Shown here piece after piece: positions 36,298 through 45,599 of a stretch of DNA of 64,000 nucleotides. How positions within the stretch are numbered: position 1 is the stretch's first letter; every line of letters begins with the position of its first letter. A program made the position numbers and the translations under genes. The notes beneath the pieces were generated by a model that was not told where the DNA came from, made no database searches, and saw only the letters and a list, made by a program, of their open reading frames with translations. The stretch lies in assembly GCA_048500275.1 (NCBI GenBank), contig JASNYI010000003.1, positions 434,001-498,000 of the forward strand, written 5' to 3'. Source of the stretch: UBA5066 sp048500275. Lineage in GTDB: Bacteria; Acidobacteriota; Thermoanaerobaculia; UBA5066.

Positions 36298-37417
36298 GGG
36301 CTCGGGCACTCGTCGGCGGGAGCGCCTCCGACCAGCCCGCTCGCGGGAACGGGCACCTCCCGGTCCGCCGGACCTCCACGACGCGGCCCGTCCTCTGGAG
36401 ACGCAGAGGGGCCGACGGAACCGCGAAGAAACGCCCGATCGCGTCGTGAAACGGGGCGCCAGCGATCCTCACCGTCCGAACGTGCCGGGCGCGCGTCGGA
36501 AGGAAGCCCGCCGGCTCGACCCTCGACTCGACGTCGCCGGGCCTCGGGGTCTTCTCCAGGCAGAGGCCGTTCAGCATGAGCCCGGCGAGGCCGTCGAGAA
36601 GCTCGGCGGCGACCGCCTCCGGCACGCCGTCGAAGCTCCGGCGCGGGTGGCCGATCCTCTCCGCGTCCCGGCGGAGAGAGGTGAAGAGCGTCCCCAGGGC
36701 CGCCGCCGCCGCTTCCCGCCCGGGCTCTCCGAGCCCGGCGGGAAGCGGGACGACGACCTCGCTGCCGCCGCCCGCCGGCACCGGCGCGGGCACAGCGCGC
36801 TCGCGCCACCAGGCGAAGAGCTCCACCCGGCCATCGAGGAGGTCGGTCGGGAACGGCGGCAGCTCGGTGGCGAGGCGCAGGGCGAGGGCGAGGAGCGAGC
36901 GCCGCGAACGGGCGAAGGCCTCGGCGTAGACGAGGACGTCGCGAGGGTCGTGGCGCCCCTCGAGGTGAGAGAGCGCGTCGAGGAGCGAGGCGCCCGGCCC
37001 GGCGAGAGCGCATTGGAGCGGCCCCGTGAGGACGCCGTCCATCGGGTCGTCGAGCGCTTGCCGCGCGTCGGGACCGAGGGCGTCGAGGAGCCCGGCGAGG
37101 GAACCGTCGCCCGCGCCCCCGGCCGCGCGCAGCTCGTCGGCGAGAGCGCCGACGTCGGCCGGGGAGAGCTTCTCGAGAAGGACGTACCCGGCGAGCGCGA
37201 TGCGGGACCAGGGCGCGAGGACCGCCCCATCGAGGCGAACGGTCTCCCGCGAGGGACCGAGGGAGCGGCCGGCCGCATCCCACAGCGTGCGCTCGAAGGC
37301 GAGGTCGGCGTGCGCCTCGCCTTCGTCGACGAGGCGCCACGGGTGCGGCCCCCTCGTCCGGAGCGCCGAGGCTTCGGGCGCGGGATCGATCGGAAGCGGC
37401 GCGATGGGCTCCGTCAT
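36278..37417 (-). CDS. Unrecognised protein, 379 aa
   Basis: From ATG 37417 to the stop at 36278 (20-bp tail-to-tail overlap with the Uma2 gene). No signal peptide, membrane helix or catalytic motif is recognised. The middle is Ala/Leu-rich and helical (LLDALGPDARQALDDPMDGVL), and the C-terminal part contains CLEKTPRPGDVESRVEPAG, ARHVRTVRIAG and VVEVRRTGRCPFP. The extended frame to 38350 crosses the ccdA gene on the same strand and is not real. Call is based on codon pattern only, and function is unknown. Confidence 0.65.
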   Translation of the reverse strand: MTEPIAPLPIDPAPEASALRTRGPHPWRLVDEGEAHADLAFERTLWDAAGRSLGPSRETVRLDGAVLAPWSRIALAGYVLLEKLSPADVGALADELRAAGGAGDGSLAGLLDALGPDARQALDDPMDGVLTGPLQCALAGPGASLLDALSHLEGRHDPRDVLVYAEAFARSRRSLLALALRLATELPPFPTDLLDGRVELFAWWRERAVPAPVPAGGGSEVVVPLPAGLGEPGREAAAAALGTLFTSLRRDAERIGHPRRSFDGVPEAVAAELLDGLAGLMLNGLCLEKTPRPGDVESRVEPAGFLPTRARHVRTVRIAGAPFHDAIGRFFAVPSAPLRLQRTGRVVEVRRTGRCPFPRAGWSEALPPTSARAPISAGS

Positions 37418-37473
37418 CTGCCCCGATCCTACGGCGCGGCGTCGCGGCCCAGGCGGCGGCTCTCCCCCGTGGC

Positions 37474-38136
37474 CTACCAGGGCGTCGAGTAGAGCCCCTT
37501 GACGAGGATCCAGGCCGAGAGCCCCAGCAGCAGCGCCCCGCTCACGAGCCTCACCGCGAGCGGCCGCTTCTTCAGGAAGGCGGTCTTCTCGCGGAAGAGC
37601 TGCGAGGCGTAGCCGGCGACGAGCATCGGGAGGGCGAAGCCGAGGCTGTAGAAGACGAGGAGGACGACCGCCTCGCCCACCTGCGCCCGCGCCGCGACCA
37701 TCCCGAGGATGGCGCTGAGGAACGGGCCGACGCACGGGATCCACACGAGACCGAGGGAGGCGCCGAGGAGGACGCCCGACCCGAGCCCTTTCTTCCTCTG
37801 CGCGCCCGCTCCGCCGCCGATCCGGAGCCTCTTGAACGGGTTCCAGTCGAGGAGGACGAGGAGGCCGACGACGCCGATGAGGACCCCGACCGGCTTCTCG
37901 AGCCTCACGAGGAGCGGTCCGACGACCGAGCCGAAGAGCGACGAGAGGACGCCCATGAGGACGAACGTCGACATGAGCCCCGCCACGATCGCCACGGGCC
38001 GCAGCCGGTTCTCGCCCGGCGGGCCCGCCATCACGATCGGCAGGACCGGGAGGACACAGGGCGAGGCGATGCTGACGAGGCCTGCCCCGACGGCGAAGAA
38101 CGCGTTCGCCAGGCTGAAGCCGGCCAGCTCCTGCAA
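37474..38136 (-). CDS. ccdA: Cytochrome c biogenesis protein CcdA-like thiol transporter
   Basis: 220 residues from TTG 38136, with GGAGGA 6 nt upstream. It has six hydrophobic helices and two conserved redox-active cysteines: one in SIASPCVLPVLPIVM and one in WIPCVGPFLSAI. CcdA passes electrons from cytoplasmic thioredoxin across the membrane to periplasmic thiol proteins. The gene for a secreted thioredoxin-like protein lies 15 bp upstream in the same operon and is the likely partner. Confidence 0.9.
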   Translation of the reverse strand: MQELAGFSLANAFFAVGAGLVSIASPCVLPVLPIVMAGPPGENRLRPVAIVAGLMSTFVLMGVLSSLFGSVVGPLLVRLEKPVGVLIGVVGLLVLLDWNPFKRLRIGGGAGAQRKKGLGSGVLLGASLGLVWIPCVGPFLSAILGMVAARAQVGEAVVLLVFYSLGFALPMLVAGYASQLFREKTAFLKKRPLAVRLVSGALLLGLSAWILVKGLYSTPW

Positions 38137-38151
38137 GTCGGGTCCTCCGCG

Positions 38152-38589
38152 TCAGCGGCCCGTGCCGGAGCGGACGCCGGAGACGACGGTCTCGGCGGGC
38201 TGGATTCCCGGGGGGAACCGCTTCAGCTCTTTCCCGTCCGCCCCGACGAGGATGAGGCTCGGGAGGGCCCGGACGCCGAACCTGTAGAAGAGCTCGCGGT
38301 CGGCCGGCGTGTCGGTCCGCGCGTAGCGGAGCGTCGCGAGCGGCTCCCACTGCGCCCGGCTCTCGGCGAGGATCTGGTCCTGCATCTGGCAGGGGCGCCC
38401 CGCCGGGTTGATGAAGAAGTAGAGGCTCGCCTTCGGGGCCGGCGCCGGCTTCGCCTTCGCGGCTTCCGGCTTCGCGGGCGCGGGAGCGCCCTTCCCGGCC
38501 TGCGCGAGGGCGAGCGGCGCCGAGGCGAGGACGGCCGAGAGAGCGGCGAAGAGACCTGCGCGGACGACGAGAGCCGTGAACGCCTTCAT
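38152..38589 (-). CDS. Secreted thioredoxin-like protein with one active-site cysteine
   Basis: 145 residues from ATG 38589. A signal peptide and an Ala/Pro/Lys-rich linker (APAPAKPEAAKAKPAPAPK) are followed by a thioredoxin-fold domain. The active site reads NPAGRPCQMQDQIL, so only the first cysteine of the CxxC motif is present; FGVRALPSLILV includes the cis-proline. Operon with ccdA suggests that it receives electrons from it. A single cysteine would act through mixed disulfides or a second protein. It precedes ccdA on the same transcript. Confidence 0.8.
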   Translation of the reverse strand: MKAFTALVVRAGLFAALSAVLASAPLALAQAGKGAPAPAKPEAAKAKPAPAPKASLYFFINPAGRPCQMQDQILAESRAQWEPLATLRYARTDTPADRELFYRFGVRALPSLILVGADGKELKRFPPGIQPAETVVSGVRSGTGR

Positions 38590-38608
38590 GGTCGGGGCTC
38601 CTCCCTCT

Positions 38609-40378
38609 TCAGACGGCCAGGGCCCTCGCGCCGGCCGCGAGCGTCGCCTTCACGACCTCGACGACCTTCTCCGGCGCGATTCCCTCTGCCTTCTTCTCGC
38701 GGCGCGTGGAGACCTCGACGACCCCCTTCGCGAGGGCCTTTCCGCCGATGACGACGCGGACCGGGAAGCCGATCAGGTCGGCGTCCTTGAACTTCACGCC
38801 GGGGCGCTCGTCGCGGTCGTCCCAGAAGACCTCGACGCCCGCTTCCTTCAGGTCGTTGTAGAGCCTCTCCGCCGCCTCGAGGACCTCCTTGTCGCGCTGG
38901 AGCGAGAGGACCGCGACGGCGTACGGCGCGAGCGGGACGGGCCAGATGATGCCGTCGTCGTCGTGGTTCTGCTCGACGGCGGCGGCGACGGTGCGGCCGA
39001 TGCCGAGGCCGTAGCAGCCCATCGTCAGCGGGATCATCTTCTGCTGCGGGTCGGCCACCTCGCACTTCATAGCCTCGGAGTACTTCGTCCCGAGCTTGAA
39101 GATGTGCCCCACCTCGATGCCGCGCTTGATGCGAAGGACGCCCGTCCCCGTCGGCGACGGGTCGCCGTCGCGGGCCGTGGCGACCTCGATCACCCCGGCC
39201 ACCTTCAGGTCGCGCTTCACGGAGAGGTTCGAGTGGTGGTTGCCGTCCTCGTTCGCGCCGCAGAAGACGTTGCGGGCGTTCTCCATGGAGCGGTCGACGT
39301 AGACCGGGACCTCGTCCTGCCCCGTCCGCGGCTTCAGGCCGAGGGGCCCGATGAAGCCCGGCTTGCAGCCGGCGATCCCGGGGAGCCACTCCTCGGGCAC
39401 GAGGCGCACGTGCGCGACGCCGAGCGCCTTCGGGAGCTTGACCTCGTTGATCGTCAGGTCGCCCCGGATGACGACGGCGCAGACGAACGACGTCTCGTCG
39501 GCGCGGATCGCCTCGTAGAGCATCGTGTTCGTGATCCGGTCCTCGGTCGTCCCGAGGTGTTTCGCCTGCCCCTCGGTCGAGACGATGCCGGGCGTCGGCG
39601 AGTCGGCGCGGCCGAACGGCTTCTCCTCTTCCCCGGCCCAGGGCTCGGGGAGAGGCGCCGTAATCGCCTTCTCGACGTTGGCGCCGTACGCGCCGTCCTC
39701 GGAGAAGACGAGGGCGTCCTCGCCCGTGTCGGCGACGACCATGAACTCCTCGGAGGCCGAGCCGCCGATGGCGCCCGAGTCGGCCTGGACGAGGGCGTAC
39801 TCGAGACCGCAGCGCTCGAAGATCGCCCGGTAGGCCTTCTCCATCTTCAGGTAGTGCGCGTCGAGCCCCTTCTGGTCGACGTCGAAGGAGTAGGCGTCCT
39901 TCATCAGGAACTCGCGCCCGCGGAGGAGGCCGAAGCGGGGGCGGATCTCGTCGCGGAACTTCGTCCGGATCTGGTAGAGGTTGAACGGCAGCTGCCGCCA
40001 CGAGGTGACCGACCGGCGGACCATGTCGGTCACCGCCTCCTCGGCCGTCGGCGCGAGGGCGAACTCGGTGGCCTTGCGGTCCTCGAGGTGGAAGAGGATG
40101 CCGTCGTTCATGTAGCGGTCCCACCGCCCCGACTCCACCCAGAGCTCCTTCGGCTGCGCGATCGGCAGGTCGACCTCGAGGGCGCCGGTGCGGTCCATCT
40201 CCTCGCGGACGATCTCGATCATCTTCTTCAGGGACCGAAAGCCCATCGGCGTGAACGAGTAGATGCCGGCGGCGACCTTCATCAGCATCCCCGCGCGGGC
40301 GAGGAGCTTGTGGGAGACGACCTCGGCATCGCCGGGGGCTTCGCGGAGGGTGGAGAGGAGGTAGTTGGACCAGCGCAT
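38609..40378 (-). CDS. proS: Prolyl-tRNA synthetase
   Basis: 589 residues from ATG 40378 (MRWSNYLLSTLREAPGDAEV). Class II synthetase motifs are clear: motif 2 in FRDEIRPRFGLLRGREFLMKDAYSF-type sequence near 140-160, and motif 3 in MGCYGLGIGRTVAAA near 450-460. Between them lies the insertion (editing) domain typical of bacterial-type ProRS, and the C-terminal anticodon-binding domain (VRVVIGGKALAKGVVEVSTR) completes it. It charges tRNA-Pro. It diverges from the gene at 40488. Confidence 0.96.
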   Translation of the reverse strand: MRWSNYLLSTLREAPGDAEVVSHKLLARAGMLMKVAAGIYSFTPMGFRSLKKMIEIVREEMDRTGALEVDLPIAQPKELWVESGRWDRYMNDGILFHLEDRKATEFALAPTAEEAVTDMVRRSVTSWRQLPFNLYQIRTKFRDEIRPRFGLLRGREFLMKDAYSFDVDQKGLDAHYLKMEKAYRAIFERCGLEYALVQADSGAIGGSASEEFMVVADTGEDALVFSEDGAYGANVEKAITAPLPEPWAGEEEKPFGRADSPTPGIVSTEGQAKHLGTTEDRITNTMLYEAIRADETSFVCAVVIRGDLTINEVKLPKALGVAHVRLVPEEWLPGIAGCKPGFIGPLGLKPRTGQDEVPVYVDRSMENARNVFCGANEDGNHHSNLSVKRDLKVAGVIEVATARDGDPSPTGTGVLRIKRGIEVGHIFKLGTKYSEAMKCEVADPQQKMIPLTMGCYGLGIGRTVAAAVEQNHDDDGIIWPVPLAPYAVAVLSLQRDKEVLEAAERLYNDLKEAGVEVFWDDRDERPGVKFKDADLIGFPVRVVIGGKALAKGVVEVSTRREKKAEGIAPEKVVEVVKATLAAGARALAV

Positions 40379-40487
40379 CGGGGGCGGAGGATAGCGCAGC
40401 CGGGCCGCGTCTCCTTGTACGATGCCCCGCTGGCGGCAGGCGGCCCGGCACGCGGTGATGCCCGGGCCGGGACGCGGAAAGGGAAAC

Positions 40488-41768
40488 ATGGGACCTCGCA
40501 CCTTCGACTTCGTGACGGTCGGCTCGGCGCTGCACGACGCGGCGGGGCTCCGGCGGGCCCTCGAGCCCTACCTCCTCGCTCTCGCCGGCCTCGGCGGCCG
40601 CGAGGCGGGACGGGAGGCCCTCGCCGGTCCCGGCCCCGTCGCCGTCGTCGTCGGCACGGGCGGGACCGAGGCCGAGGTCCTGCGCCTCAGGGCCGCGCGC
40701 GAGGCAGCCTTCCCCGGGGAGCCCCTTCTCCTCGTCACGATTCCCGCGCACAACTCGCTGCCGGCGGCGCTCGAGGCGCTCGCCCGGGTGCAGCAGGACG
40801 GGGGCCGCGGCCGGATCGTCCACCTCGGCGCTCCGGACGACGCCGCGGCGTTTTCGCGGCTCTACGCCGCGATCGACGACCTCCGCGTCCTCGGGCGTCT
40901 CCGTCGGAGCCGGATCGGCCTCGTGGGCGTCCCGTCCGACTGGCTCGTCGCCAGCGTCCCGTCCGTCGAGGCGGTGCGCGACGTGTGGGGCCCCGAGACC
41001 GTGAGCGTGGACCTCGGCAGCCTCCTCGAGGCGCCCCTCCGCGAGCCCGACGCCAGGACCCTCGAGCTGGCCACGTCGTTCGCCGGAGGCGCGTCCGCGA
41101 CGCGCGAGCCCGACGACGCCGGGCTCCGCCGGGCGTCGACCCTGTTCGGCGCCCTCACGGACCTGATGGCGAGGGAGCGTCTCGACGCCGTCGCGGTCCG
41201 CTGCTTCGACCTCGTCACCGAGCGCGGCACGAGCGGCTGCCTCGCGCTTTCGGCGCTGAACGACTCGGGCCTCGTCGCAGCCTGCGAGGGAGACCTCGCG
41301 AGCGCGGTCGGCATGCTCTGGGTGAGGGAGCTCCTCGGCACCGCCTCGTGGATGGCCAATCCGTCGCACGTCGACGCCGCGACCGGCCTCGTGCGCCTCG
41401 CTCACTGCACCGTCGCCCGCTCGCTCGTGACCCGCTGGGAGCTGAGGTCGCACTTCGAGTCGGGCCTCGGCGTCGCGATCGGCGGCGAACTCGAGGCGGG
41501 GCCGGTCACCCTCCTGCGCCTCGGGGGACGGAGGCTCGAGGAGCTCCTCCTCGCCGAGGGCGAGGCCGCCCCCATCCCCCGCAGGGAGGACCTCTGCCGG
41601 ACGCAGGTCGACGTACGCCTCGCGCCGGGCGTCGTCGACGACCTCCTCGCGCGGCCTCTCGGGAACCACCTGCTGCTGGTGCCGGGGCATCACGCCGGGA
41701 GGCTCCGCGCCTTCCGGGACTGGGCCATCGCCGGCCCCGGCCGGTCGCCTCGCCAGGATCTAGACTAG
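40488..41768 (+). CDS. Fucose/arabinose isomerase-like protein
   Basis: 426 residues from ATG 40488. It resembles the L-fucose/L-arabinose isomerase superfamily: an N-terminal sugar-binding-like region (VAVVVGTGGTEAEVL, LLLVTIPAHNSLPAALE) and a C-terminal catalytic-like region (LDAVAVRCFDLVTERGTSGCLALSALND, ACEGDLASAVGMLW, NPSHVD, AHCTVAR). Glu/Asp/His residues in the latter match metal ligands of the family. The substrate is unknown and it may not be an isomerase. A 6-bp gap precedes the channel gene at 41775, so the two are probably one operon. Confidence 0.68.
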   Translation: MGPRTFDFVTVGSALHDAAGLRRALEPYLLALAGLGGREAGREALAGPGPVAVVVGTGGTEAEVLRLRAAREAAFPGEPLLLVTIPAHNSLPAALEALARVQQDGGRGRIVHLGAPDDAAAFSRLYAAIDDLRVLGRLRRSRIGLVGVPSDWLVASVPSVEAVRDVWGPETVSVDLGSLLEAPLREPDARTLELATSFAGGASATREPDDAGLRRASTLFGALTDLMARERLDAVAVRCFDLVTERGTSGCLALSALNDSGLVAACEGDLASAVGMLWVRELLGTASWMANPSHVDAATGLVRLAHCTVARSLVTRWELRSHFESGLGVAIGGELEAGPVTLLRLGGRRLEELLLAEGEAAPIPRREDLCRTQVDVRLAPGVVDDLLARPLGNHLLLVPGHHAGRLRAFRDWAIAGPGRSPRQDLD

Positions 41769-41774
41769 GCGAAC

Positions 41775-44264
41775 GTGAAGGACGGGGCGCGACGAGGATT
41801 CCGTTCCCGGGCTGCCATCGTGGCGGTCGGCGTAGCGGCCTTCGCCCTCTTCTCCTGCGGCCCGCAGGACGGGCAGCCTACCGCGAGGGAGCCGAAGCCC
41901 GACATCCGCGGCGTTCTCGGCGGTCCCCCGGTCGCGCCGGCGGCCGCGGCGCCCGCATCGCTCGGGGAGCTGCCCGCGGCCGTCGCGGAGCTCGAGCTGC
42001 TCGACGAGGAAGTCGAGAGGGCGACCACCGTCGACGATGCGGAACGCGAGGCGGCGAGGACTCTCGACTCGGCCCTCCGCCGGATCGACCGCTTCCGCGA
42101 GGGATCCGCGGCGCGCCCTCACGACGAGCTCGTGGAAGCCTCGAGGCGTCTCGCCGTCACCGAACGGGCCGTCTCGGAGACGGACGCGGTCGTGGCGGCC
42201 CGGCTCCGCCGGGTGGAGGCGGACGCGCGCCGCGTCGAGGAGCTGGGCAAGAAGTTCGAGGCCCTCGCCGACCTGGCCGGCCGGACCGCGGCGCCCCCCG
42301 CCATCCGCCTTCGTACCGGCATCAGCAAGGCCCGGCTCGACGAGCTCTCGGCACGGCTGGTCGCGAGGCGAAACGCGATTCTCCTGCTCGTCGACAAGCT
42401 CGCCGAGGCCCGGGGAGACGTCGCCGCGATGAAGGCCGAGATGGAGTCGCGCCTCGTCGCGTCCCGCCGGCAGCTCTCTGCGTCGGCCGAGGAGCCGATC
42501 TGGAACCTCCGGTTCCCCGGCCGGGAGGCCTTCGCCGCCACGGCCCAGCGCCTGGCCCGGGACGTCCGCCGCATCCAGAGGTGGGCCAGCTCCAACCTGA
42601 CGCGCCTCCTCCTCGTCACGGTCGTCTTCTTCGGCGGGACGGTCGTCCTCCTGCGCCGCCTCCGCCCGGGAGCGGCGCGGCGGGCGGAGAGCGACCCTGC
42701 CGCGATCCCGACGCTGCGGGTCATGGAGAGCCCCCTGGCGGCGGCGACCCCGGTCACGGTCCTCGCCCTCGTCACCTTCTCGCCCGAGGCCCCCCTCGTC
42801 GTCTACGACGCCGCCTGGCTCGTCTCCGCACCCGCGGCCGCGTGGGTCGTCACGAGGATGCTCGGTGCGGAGGTGAGGCGCACGGTCTGGGTCCTCGCCG
42901 CCTCGCTCGCCCTCGCCCCGTTCACGAGCGCCCTGACGGCCTTCCCGGTCCTGGACCGGCTCGGCAGGGTTCTCCAGACCGCGCCGCTCGCGCTCGTCCT
43001 CGGCCTCGACCTCCACCGGGGCCGCCTCGCAGGCCTCGCGGTCGGAGCCCGGGCGTGGGCGCTCCTGAAGGTCGTTACCTGGCTCCTCGTCGCCTGCCTC
43101 GGCGTGGCCGCCGCCGGCAGCCTCCTGGGGTGGGTCGGGCTCGCGACGATCCTGAGCGACGGCGCGCTCGGGACCCTCGGCGGGATCATCCTCCTCGTCG
43201 CGACCTACCTCGTCGTCTCCGGGCTGCTCCGCACCCTGCTCGCTTCGAGCCCGGCGCAGGGCCTGCGGATGGTCCGCTCGAACGCCGACGTCGTCCTCGC
43301 GACGGTCCGGAAGTCCCTCCGGATCCTCGCGGTCGGCGCTGCGGCGTTTCTCTCGATCCGCGCCTTCGAGCTCGAGATCCCGCTCGGGAACGCCCTCGCC
43401 TCGATCCTCGCCGCGAAGGCGACCGTCGGGTCGGTCTCGATCTCGGCCGGCCCCGTCCTCGGCTTCGCCCTCGTCCTCTGGTTCTCGACCCTCCTGGCCC
43501 GGCTCCTCCGGTTCCTCCTCGCGGAGGAGATCCTCCCGAGGCTCGACCTGAGGACGGGAACGGCGGTCGCGATCTCGGGGACGACGCGCTACCTCGTCCT
43601 CCTCGCGGGATTCGTCCTGGCCTCGGGCGCCGCCGGCATCGACCTGACGACGTTCGGGTTCCTCGCGGGCGCGCTGGGGGTCGGAGTCGGCTTCGGCCTC
43701 CAGAACATCGTCAGCAACTTCATCTCGGGGCTCATCCTCCTCTTCGAGCGCCCCATCCAGGTCGGGGACGCGGTCGAGGTCTCCGGCGCGGCGGGCACCG
43801 TGACCCAGATCGGCATCCGGGCCTCGACGGTCCGGACCTTCGACGGGGCGGACGTCATCGTCCCGAACGCCGACCTGATCTCGAAGTCCGTCACGAACTG
43901 GACCGGCGAGCACCCCAACCGGCGCTTCGACGTCCCCGTCGGCGTGGCCTACGGCTCGCCGCTCGAGTCCACCGCGCAGGCGCTTCTCGCCGCGGCGCGG
44001 CGAACGCCCGGCGTTCTCGCCACGACGCCCCCCGAGGCGTTCCTGGCGCGCTTCGGCGAGAGCAGCCTCGACTGGACGCTTCGCGTCTGGATGAAGATGG
44101 ACGACTCGCCGCAGGTGCTCAGCGCCCTGAAGCGGGCCGTGAGCGAGGAGCTGGAGAAGGCGAAGCTCGAGGTCCCGTTCCCGCAGCGCGACCTCCACGT
44201 CCGGAGCGTCGCCCCCGAGGCCCGCGAGGCGCTCGGGGCGAAGGGGCGGCCCTCTCCCGCGTAG
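41775..44264 (+). CDS. Large MscS-type mechanosensitive channel
   Basis: 829 residues from GTG 41775. A signal with FALFSC suggests a lipoprotein or cleaved N-terminus. The first 260 residues form a helical, coiled-coil periplasmic domain; about ten membrane helices follow (275-640). Near 634-672 lies the MscS pore and beta-domain signature (VGVGFGLQNIVSNFISGLILLFERPIQVGDAVEV). A cytoplasmic domain follows (DVIVPNADLISKSVTNW, FDVPVGVAYGS). It resembles MscK/MscM-like channels and releases solutes upon osmotic downshock. It lies 6 bp after the isomerase-like gene. Confidence 0.9.
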   Translation: MKDGARRGFRSRAAIVAVGVAAFALFSCGPQDGQPTAREPKPDIRGVLGGPPVAPAAAAPASLGELPAAVAELELLDEEVERATTVDDAEREAARTLDSALRRIDRFREGSAARPHDELVEASRRLAVTERAVSETDAVVAARLRRVEADARRVEELGKKFEALADLAGRTAAPPAIRLRTGISKARLDELSARLVARRNAILLLVDKLAEARGDVAAMKAEMESRLVASRRQLSASAEEPIWNLRFPGREAFAATAQRLARDVRRIQRWASSNLTRLLLVTVVFFGGTVVLLRRLRPGAARRAESDPAAIPTLRVMESPLAAATPVTVLALVTFSPEAPLVVYDAAWLVSAPAAAWVVTRMLGAEVRRTVWVLAASLALAPFTSALTAFPVLDRLGRVLQTAPLALVLGLDLHRGRLAGLAVGARAWALLKVVTWLLVACLGVAAAGSLLGWVGLATILSDGALGTLGGIILLVATYLVVSGLLRTLLASSPAQGLRMVRSNADVVLATVRKSLRILAVGAAAFLSIRAFELEIPLGNALASILAAKATVGSVSISAGPVLGFALVLWFSTLLARLLRFLLAEEILPRLDLRTGTAVAISGTTRYLVLLAGFVLASGAAGIDLTTFGFLAGALGVGVGFGLQNIVSNFISGLILLFERPIQVGDAVEVSGAAGTVTQIGIRASTVRTFDGADVIVPNADLISKSVTNWTGEHPNRRFDVPVGVAYGSPLESTAQALLAAARRTPGVLATTPPEAFLARFGESSLDWTLRVWMKMDDSPQVLSALKRAVSEELEKAKLEVPFPQRDLHVRSVAPEAREALGAKGRPSPA

Positions 44265-44360
44265 CGACGCCGGACCGGACGACGAGGCTCGAGACCGGAT
44301 CGTGGATACGGTGAACGAGCCGAGAGTCCCGGAGGAAGCCGCCGCCACCGCCGGGCCCGG

Positions 44361-44386
44361 TGTAACTTTCCGACCCGCGAGGTGTC
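44361..44386 (+). promoter_or_regulatory. ECF-type autoregulated promoter
   Basis: TGTAAC (44361-44366) followed by 17 bp and GTC (44384-44386) matches the general -35 AAC / -10 GTC form of promoters used by ECF sigma factors. It lies at the start of the sigma gene at 44382, so autoregulation is likely. If real, the transcript would begin near 44393-44397 and favour the ATG at 44397 over the GTG at 44382. Confidence 0.45.
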
Positions 44387-44939
44387 TTTCGATGCGATGC
44401 AAGGCCTCGAACCCGTGAGCGCCGACCCGGCCGAGTGGAAGGCGGCGTTTTCCGACCACTCCGGACCCGTCCTCGGCTTCCTGAGGCGGCGGTTGCCCGC
44501 TCCGGAGGCGGAAGACCTTCTCCAGGAGACGTTTCTCAGGGTCATGCGCTCCGGGCCCCCGTCCCGGATCGAGAACCTCCGCTCCTATCTCCTCGCCACG
44601 GCGAAGCACCTCGCCCTCAACAACCTCCGCCGCCCCCGCCCCGTGGCCTCTCGCGACGGTGCTCCCGACGGCGAGCTCGATCGGCTCCCCGCCACCGGGG
44701 CCGGCCCCCACGAGGAAGCCTCCTTCCGCCTCCTCTCCGACGCCCTCCGCCACGCGCTCGCCGACCTCCCGCCGAGCCACCGGAGGGCCTTCGAGCTGGC
44801 CGTCCTCGACGGGCTTTCCTACGAAGAGGTCGCGAGGGCCACCGGCACGACGCTCGCCCAGGTCAAGGTCCACGTCTATCGCGCGCGGCGCCGCCTCGTC
44901 GACGCCCTCGGCCCCTACCGGCCAGGAGTCCTCTCATGA
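44382..44939 (+). CDS. ECF-family RNA polymerase sigma factor
   Basis: 185 residues if GTG 44382 is the start; ATG 44397 (five residues shorter) is preferred if the promoter at 44361 is real. Region 2 (PVLGFLRRRLPAPEAEDLLQETFLRVMR, RSYLLATAKHLALNNLRR) and region 4 (LADLPPSHRRAFELAVLDGLSYEEVARATGTTLAQVKVHVYRARRRL) are complete. It would direct polymerase to stress or envelope genes. The stop overlaps the anti-sigma start (ATGA), and the repeat protein follows, so it is a three-gene operon. Confidence 0.92.
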   Translation: MSFDAMQGLEPVSADPAEWKAAFSDHSGPVLGFLRRRLPAPEAEDLLQETFLRVMRSGPPSRIENLRSYLLATAKHLALNNLRRPRPVASRDGAPDGELDRLPATGAGPHEEASFRLLSDALRHALADLPPSHRRAFELAVLDGLSYEEVARATGTTLAQVKVHVYRARRRLVDALGPYRPGVLS

Positions 44940-45583
44940 GCCCGAACCCGACCTCCGAGCGCTGCGAGGCCGTCGCCCGGGAGATCTCCGCCTTCGTCGA
45001 CGGGGAGCTCCCCTTCCCCGAGAGCCTCGCCGTCGTCGACCACGTCGCCTCCTGCGAGGCGTGCCGCCGCTTCTACCTCGGCGCCCGCCGGCTCTCCGAG
45101 AGGCTCGCCGAGGCGCCCGCCGCCCCCGCCCCGGACGCCGTCTGGGAGCGGCTCGCGGGCTCGGGGTCGCCCACGACCGCCCGGCGGCGCTCCGGCCGCA
45201 GGAGACTCCGGGCCTTCGGCCTCGCCGCCGCAGCGGTCCTCGTCCTCGCCCTCGGGGTCGCTCGGCTCCGGACGCCGACCCCGCCACCCGAGGGGGACCC
45301 CGGCGACGCGCGCTCCCCCCTGCGCGAGATCGTCGTCGAAGGGGCGCGCGGCCGGATGACCGACGACCGCTTCCTCTCGCTCCTGGCCGAGCTCCTCTCG
45401 GCCGACGCCCGCTACCACCGGGAAACCGAGCGCGTCCTGAGGTACGTCCTCCGTCACGAAGGAGCGGGCGAGCTCGAGACCCCTTCCGACCCTCTTTCCG
45501 AAGACTCCGAGGCCGGCGACGGCGAGGGCGGCGCGCTCGAAACCCGCCCGGCCGCCCCCAGGACCGCCCCGATTCCCTCCTGA
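44936..45583 (+). CDS. Zinc-finger anti-sigma factor
   Basis: 215 residues from ATG 44936, overlapping the sigma gene stop by 4 nt. The N-terminal anti-sigma zinc finger HVASCEACRRF carries the H-x3-C-x2-C motif, followed by one membrane helix (LRAFGLAAAAVLVLALGVARL) near 85-105 and an acidic, probably periplasmic, tail (SDPLSEDSEAGDGEGG). It likely holds the sigma factor until a signal is received through the tail. The repeat protein encoded next may be the sensed or controlled component. Confidence 0.87.
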   Translation: MSPNPTSERCEAVAREISAFVDGELPFPESLAVVDHVASCEACRRFYLGARRLSERLAEAPAAPAPDAVWERLAGSGSPTTARRRSGRRRLRAFGLAAAAVLVLALGVARLRTPTPPPEGDPGDARSPLREIVVEGARGRMTDDRFLSLLAELLSADARYHRETERVLRYVLRHEGAGELETPSDPLSEDSEAGDGEGGALETRPAAPRTAPIPS

Positions 45584-45599
45584 AGACACGAGGTACGCC

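Noticed and set aside
38576..44314. Very long plus-strand frame of 1912 codons
   Set aside because: It crosses proS on the opposite strand and two clear plus-strand genes in another frame. Its Arg/Asp-rich composition is that of an antisense or shifted frame in GC-rich DNA.
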